DNA of 64,000 nt from Gammaproteobacteria bacterium (GTDB lineage: Bacteria > Pseudomonadota > Gammaproteobacteria > UBA6429 > Thiohalophilaceae): contig JAOUNS010000021.1 in the NCBI GenBank assembly GCA_029880855.1, forward strand, positions 1-64,000, given 5' to 3'. Shown here in pieces: positions 60,002 through 64,000 of the stretch. Position numbers and translations under genes: made by a program. Numbering within the stretch: position 1 is the stretch's first letter; each line of letters opens with the position of its first letter. Below the pieces are notes generated by a model that worked only from the letters and a program-made list of their open reading frames with translations, was not told where the DNA came from and did no database searches.

Positions 60002-62146
60002 CTAGTAAAATTTAATCGCGGTAATAATAAAAAATGCTCCGGCTACGGAAGGCCAATAGATAACCTTGCCCATCAAACCATCCATGTAATCAAAAAACCT
60101 GAACTTGAGATTGAGGGTGAGGCGTATGGCATTGATGGGCACCAGAATAATGGTAAAGTAGATCACAAAGAAAATATATTCGAGATAAAAGATTTCGTCG
60201 GTACTGATATTTTTCCGGATCGCAATATGGGAAAAGACCACCACAAAAAACACCGAGACACAGACGCCGAGAATCTTGCCGATATCCACCGTGCTGGATA
60301 ACAGGGTAAGCACGAACAGGATAATGGATACCACAATAAGGTGAGTCAGATTGGAAATAAAGGCATCAATGAAGATCCGTTTAACACCGATGGTGTAATA
60401 CAGCGTCGGCGGTATTTTGAGATCGATATTGCGGTCCGCGCTGAAATCGGTTTTCCTGTCTGTATCCAGCAGACTGAAACCGGTATTGGTAATTGTCCAG
60501 CCCGGTAAAAAGACCTGCGGATCAAGGCCGGGCTTTTCGGTGGGAGAGGTGTACTCATAAGCCTTTAAATCCGGTATCAGCATCTGGTCGCTGTCCAGTT
60601 CCAGAGGCAGAATGGGGATCACCAGTTTATCGATCTGCAGCGGATAACGTGAAAAATCCGGATTGATGCGTAGTTCCGCCTCAAAACTGCAACGGACGGT
60701 CGAGCCTGTTTCCGGTTGCGCAGGCAAGATGGGTTTGATCTTCTCATTTCTGCTGCCGCCAAACCGGATGGCACAGGTTTTATGTTTGGTATACCCGGCC
60801 GGATAACGTTGCCAGATATAACCGGCGATACGCAAGCTGTTGGTGGCGCTGAACTCCATGGCGTCCAGATGCAGTCCGGTCTCGATCCGGACAGGGGGCA
60901 ATTGGTTGTTTTCCTTAAAGGCATCCAAATACTGTGTGACGAGTGGTTGCAGAGCCGCTTTGTCAATGATTCTCATGTTCGAGGTTCGGTGGGAATAGTC
61001 ATAGGCCAGTGCTATTTGCCAGATAAACACGGTGCCGGTGGTCAACAACAGCGCGATACTGCTGCTTATCAACCATACCCGCCAGTGGGTAACTGTCTTT
61101 GCGGACAACAGAATAAAACAGAGTGAGATGGCTGTGACGAGGAAACAAACCAGGATCAGGATCATCTCCTGGCGCAATCGGATAACATCAATCGCAAGAT
61201 CATCGATGATAATGGTGTTTAGTAATGACCAGCCGGAGACCGGGATAGCCTGATGGAATAACCACGACGCGCGGGAATTACCGGACGCGGCCAGTTCCAT
61301 AAAGCCGCTTTCGCCCCGGGCGATCCTGTCCGCAATCTGTCGCATATATTTGCCGTGACCATCGTAATCTACACGCCGAATATTGCTCTGGTTTTGCACA
61401 TAGTCACGATTCTTGTGATACAGGTAACTGCCTTCACTGGTGGTGAGTGCGCCAAAACCGCTGGGGCCGAGGTTCAGGGACTCGATGATATTTTTCAGGT
61501 AATTAACCGAAATATCGATCGTGACCATGCCTGTCGGGATACGCTTTTTGGTTTGTGGATCAATAGCGTAAAAAATCGCCGAATAGGTGGTCATGTTGGT
61601 TCGTCCGCTTTTGTCCCAATAGGGCTTGCACCAGCGGTTACCCCTTGCCATGGCTTCACCATACCATTCATATTCCGGCAGAGGATTGGTATAGGTGTTT
61701 TCCTTATCCAGTTGGGTATAGATGATTTTGCCATCCCGGCCTGATTTTGAGTAATAGGCGGAGTAGAGTTTGATTTTCGGATCATACCGGTATGGTGCAA
61801 AAGTAATACTGCCGCCGTAAAAATAGGCATTGCTTACAATCAACGACTTCAACTCGGCGTGCATGTTTTGTCTGTTGACCGTGCCTCGGGTTATTTCTTC
61901 CGCCAGGGTGTCGGCCGAGTGCATGGCCTGTTTGAGTATCTGCTCGATTTGATCAACCGCCGCAATGGTCAGCTTCTGGAGCTGCGCTTGATGCTCAGTA
62001 TAGATTCGGTGTTTGTAAGCAAGATGTTGTTTGGTCAGGATGATCGCGCTGACAAGTGAAATCAGACACACGCACCAGGCCAATAGGTAGAGTCGCTTTA
62101 CGGTTCGGCCGGGGAAAATTTCCTTTATTGACTCGATAACGGACAT
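60002..62146 (-). CDS. Putative Cache-sensor / pentameric ligand-gated ion channel fusion protein
   Basis: A 714-residue membrane protein. TM1 is at residues 19-37. Residues 38-325 form a dCache-type periplasmic sensor (YFYGGSITFAPYRYDP, WYGEAMARGNRWCKPYWD, GMVTIDISVNYLKNII, SEGSYLYHKNRD). TM2 is near 327-348, and TM3 is near 356-381 after a short cytoplasmic loop. Residues 390-588 are a second periplasmic beta-rich region with ETGLHLDAMEFSATNSLRIAGYIWQ, a Pro-loop-like SRYPLQIDKLVIPI (Pro502) and PTLYYTIGVKR leading into M1. M1-M4 lie near 590-617, 621-643, 650-678 and 694-712. The topology agrees with a Cys-loop/Pro-loop receptor. No cytoplasmic output domain exists. Channel identity is my inference; the Cache part is firmer. 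Confidence 0.75.
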   Translation of the reverse strand: MSVIESIKEIFPGRTVKRLYLLAWCVCLISLVSAIILTKQHLAYKHRIYTEHQAQLQKLTIAAVDQIEQILKQAMHSADTLAEEITRGTVNRQNMHAELKSLIVSNAYFYGGSITFAPYRYDPKIKLYSAYYSKSGRDGKIIYTQLDKENTYTNPLPEYEWYGEAMARGNRWCKPYWDKSGRTNMTTYSAIFYAIDPQTKKRIPTGMVTIDISVNYLKNIIESLNLGPSGFGALTTSEGSYLYHKNRDYVQNQSNIRRVDYDGHGKYMRQIADRIARGESGFMELAASGNSRASWLFHQAIPVSGWSLLNTIIIDDLAIDVIRLRQEMILILVCFLVTAISLCFILLSAKTVTHWRVWLISSSIALLLTTGTVFIWQIALAYDYSHRTSNMRIIDKAALQPLVTQYLDAFKENNQLPPVRIETGLHLDAMEFSATNSLRIAGYIWQRYPAGYTKHKTCAIRFGGSRNEKIKPILPAQPETGSTVRCSFEAELRINPDFSRYPLQIDKLVIPILPLELDSDQMLIPDLKAYEYTSPTEKPGLDPQVFLPGWTITNTGFSLLDTDRKTDFSADRNIDLKIPPTLYYTIGVKRIFIDAFISNLTHLIVVSIILFVLTLLSSTVDIGKILGVCVSVFFVVVFSHIAIRKNISTDEIFYLEYIFFVIYFTIILVPINAIRLTLNLKFRFFDYMDGLMGKVIYWPSVAGAFFIITAIKFY

Positions 62147-62378
62147 CCTTTTCCCTTTTGTTCTAATTAAGTGGGCGTAGACATTTACAATTAGGCGGGA
62201 TTTGACCGGATGTCAATGCCGGCGGAAAGATGGTTGCCTTTTAGGGTAAATCAGCCGGGCAGGGTGAAATCAGATTCCATTTTCCGGGTGAGTAAAAATT
62301 GTTGTTACACAGAAATTGCTTCAGATTGGATATCACCGGATTCACACCTCCTCTTATCCGTCCGGAGCCTGCAACAAC

Positions 62379-63272
62379 TTATAGGATCCTGTCGCCAAAC
62401 TGCTCCACCAGAAAATCCACCAGTACCCGCAAACGTTGCGGTAAGTAGCGTTGTTTGGGATAGATGGCATAGATATCCTCCATGCCTGGTACATAATCGC
62501 TCAGGATAGGTATCAGCTTGCCTTGCTCGATCGCCTCATTGCCGATAAAGCCGGGTGTCATGACGATGCCCAGACCGTCGATAGCGGCCCGCAGCAGGAC
62601 ATCACCGTTATTGGCGCGGATACGTTCGTTCATACGCACCTGAATATCCTCATTGTTTTCACCGACAAAATGCCAGTAGTGGGATTTTATATAGCTATAG
62701 GCGAGGTGCGTGTGCTGTTCCAAATCACGGGGATGACGGGGTTCGCCATAGCGCGCCAGATAGGCCGGGCCGGCGCAAAGTATCATGCGGGTCGACGCCA
62801 GCTTGCGCGCCACCAGCGTTGAGTCCTCCAGGTGCCCGATGCGAATGGCCAGATCGATATCCTCTTCCATGAAATTGAGAGTACGATCATTGAGATCCAG
62901 CTCCAGTTTCAGGGCCGCATGTTGCTCCATGAAACTGTTCAACACCGGCGAGAGATGACTGATGCCAAAACTGAGTGGGGCGGCAATACGCAGGGTGCCG
63001 CGCAGGGCAACATCGCCGTGGGTGACGGCCAGCTCCGCCTCTTCAAGCTCGGCAAGGATGGTTTGGCAGTGCGCGTAATATTGTCGACCGCTCTCGGTCA
63101 GATTGAGACGACGGGTGGTGCGGGTCAGGAGTTGTACGCCGAGGCGGGTTTCCAGCTCGGCCAGCCGCCGACTGACAGCCGACTTGGCAATACCCTGGCG
63201 TTCGGCCGCCGCACTCAGGCTGCCGGCCTTGACCACCCGCACAAAGGTAAGCATTTCTTCGAATCGGTCCAT
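62379..63272 (-). CDS. LysR family transcriptional regulator
   Basis: A 297-residue regulator with the N-terminal winged helix (MDRFEEMLTFVRVVKAGSLS, then AAERQGIAKSAVSRRLAELE) and a LysR substrate-binding domain starting near residue 90. The effector is unknown. It is divergent from cytochrome b561, and a dyad array at 63273-63299 adjoins its start codon, so it may control itself and the b561 gene. Confidence 0.93.
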   Translation of the reverse strand: MDRFEEMLTFVRVVKAGSLSAAAERQGIAKSAVSRRLAELETRLGVQLLTRTTRRLNLTESGRQYYAHCQTILAELEEAELAVTHGDVALRGTLRIAAPLSFGISHLSPVLNSFMEQHAALKLELDLNDRTLNFMEEDIDLAIRIGHLEDSTLVARKLASTRMILCAGPAYLARYGEPRHPRDLEQHTHLAYSYIKSHYWHFVGENNEDIQVRMNERIRANNGDVLLRAAIDGLGIVMTPGFIGNEAIEQGKLIPILSDYVPGMEDIYAIYPKQRYLPQRLRVLVDFLVEQFGDRIL

Positions 63273-63299
63273 TGTTCTTCATATCGGAACAGTATGTTC
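63273..63299. promoter_or_regulatory. Possible LysR-type operator
   Basis: Three related half-sites, TGTTC (63273-63277), GAACA (63287-63291) and TGTTC (63295-63299), form two overlapping inverted repeats directly next to the regulator's start codon. It would suit autoregulation. Confidence 0.4.
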
Positions 63300-63400
63300 T
63301 TAATTATGCCCTTTATTCCTGAGAAAGCAACGATACACTAATCCGATATTTCATAGCCTTGCACTCAGGCAAGCAAGGTTCCGGGCATAAAGGAGAGACC

Positions 63401-63946
63401 ATGCAGTGGCGCACAACAACAGAACGGTGGGGATTGCTCACTATCCTGATCCACTGGCTCACGGCTCTGACAGTGTTCAGCCTGTTCGGTCTTGGTCTGT
63501 GGATGGTGTCGCTGGATTATTATCACGCCTGGTATCGTCAGGGACCAAACCTGCACAAGAGTATCGGTATCCTGCTTTTTATTCTTACCCTGCTGCGTCT
63601 GGCATGGCGCCGCATCGAGGGACGGCCCGCCGCCCTGTCGAGCCACACCGCACGGGAACAACGGCTGGCCCACCTTGCCCATGTCATGCTTTATCTGTTA
63701 ATGATTTCGGTGATGGTGTTTGGCTATCTCATCTCCACCGCCGACGGCCGCGCCATCGAGGTATTCGGCCTGTTCAGCGTCCCCGCCACCCTCCATGGCA
63801 TCGACAAGCAGGAGGATATTGCCGGTGTCATTCACCTCTGGCTGGCCGTGACACTGATCAGTCTGGTGGTGCTGCATGCCGCTGCTGCTGTCAAACATCA
63901 TTTTTTCGACCGGGACCGGACATTAACACGCATGCTCGGCCGGTAA
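63401..63946 (+). CDS. Cytochrome b561 family protein
   Basis: A 181-residue membrane protein with four TM helices. Likely haem-ligand histidines lie in ILIHWLTAL, NLHKSIGIL, RLAHLAHVML and VIHLWLAV / VVLHAAAAV. It belongs to the bacterial b561 group that passes electrons from quinol to periplasmic partners. The start at 63401 is supported by AAAGGAGAG; an in-frame ATG at 63359 is not. Its downstream neighbour begins 34 bp later. Confidence 0.9.
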   Translation: MQWRTTTERWGLLTILIHWLTALTVFSLFGLGLWMVSLDYYHAWYRQGPNLHKSIGILLFILTLLRLAWRRIEGRPAALSSHTAREQRLAHLAHVMLYLLMISVMVFGYLISTADGRAIEVFGLFSVPATLHGIDKQEDIAGVIHLWLAVTLISLVVLHAAAAVKHHFFDRDRTLTRMLGR

Positions 63947-63980
63947 TTCATCAACACCAACAACAAGAGGAAAAACAACC

Positions 63981-64000
63981 ATGAAAAAAACCATACTGAC
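63981..64000 (+). CDS. Start of an unidentified gene, cut by window end
   Basis: ATGAAAAAAACCATACTGAC follows the ribosome site AAGAGGAAA and reads MKKTIL, the beginning of a likely signal peptide. In other bacteria a yceI-type gene often follows cytochrome b561, so YceI is a guess from context. Confidence 0.5.

Overview
The window looks like chromosomal DNA of a gammaproteobacterium. The evidence is gene content and order: a pilMNOPQ-aroK-aroB cluster next to a divergent PBP1a gene, a DamX-like SPOR gene before gltBD, the rhlB/trxA-rho arrangement, and ubiK, comM, dgt, rpmE, cca and fetAB. Two methyl-accepting chemotaxis proteins and type IV pilus assembly genes indicate a motile or twitching cell. 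No 16S rRNA or tRNA gene was seen, so I do not name a genus.

Layout. 1-8591: the 3' part of a giant cysteine-free beta-repeat surface protein, open at the left edge, with two families of long tandem repeats. 8642-10491 (-): comM and ubiK. 10631-13932 (+): two TorF-family porins, then glnK and amtB. The second porin gene heads a probable nitrogen-regulated unit, with a sigma-54 promoter and NtrC-type dyads; the first porin also has a sigma-54-like promoter. 14205-16076: a nitrate/nitrite-sensor (NIT) chemoreceptor. 16125-17899: a CDGSH iron-sulphur protein and the FetAB exporter. 17924-19763: an intramembrane protease and small envelope proteins. 19884-22769 (-): hemE and a second chemoreceptor. 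22966-34457 (-): gltD, gltB, an AAA/TIG/double-SPOR protein, a WGR protein, dgt, aroB and aroK. 34534-40807 (-): a lipoprotein followed upstream by pilQPONM. 41007-43784 (+): mrcA. 43900-49505: a conserved unknown, malic enzyme, nuclease, rpmE, a DUF3135 protein, rho and trxA. 49606-51776 (+): rhlB and a DUF2797 protein. 51777-52650: a repeat-rich non-coding stretch containing most of a recent 452-bp tandem duplication. 52658-56418: cca, an NDUFA9-like reductase and an aldehyde dehydrogenase. 56487-59815: small envelope proteins of unknown function. 60002-62146 (-): a large membrane protein read here as a Cache sensor fused to a pentameric ligand-gated ion channel. 62379-64000: a LysR regulator, a cytochrome b561 and the first codons of another gene.

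How the parts fit. Nitrogen assimilation is represented by ammonium uptake (AmtB/GlnK, with a porin in the same unit) and glutamate synthase (gltBD). Cell-envelope biogenesis is represented by PBP1a, the SPOR protein, the pilus apparatus and the surface protein.

The most unusual single gene is the Cache-channel fusion at 60002-62146. It has no kinase, GGDEF or chemotaxis output domain. After the sensor come two transmembrane helices, a second periplasmic beta-rich region with a Pro-loop-like motif, and four C-terminal transmembrane segments, as in Cys-loop/Pro-loop receptors. All assignments are from reading the sequence; no database search was run.
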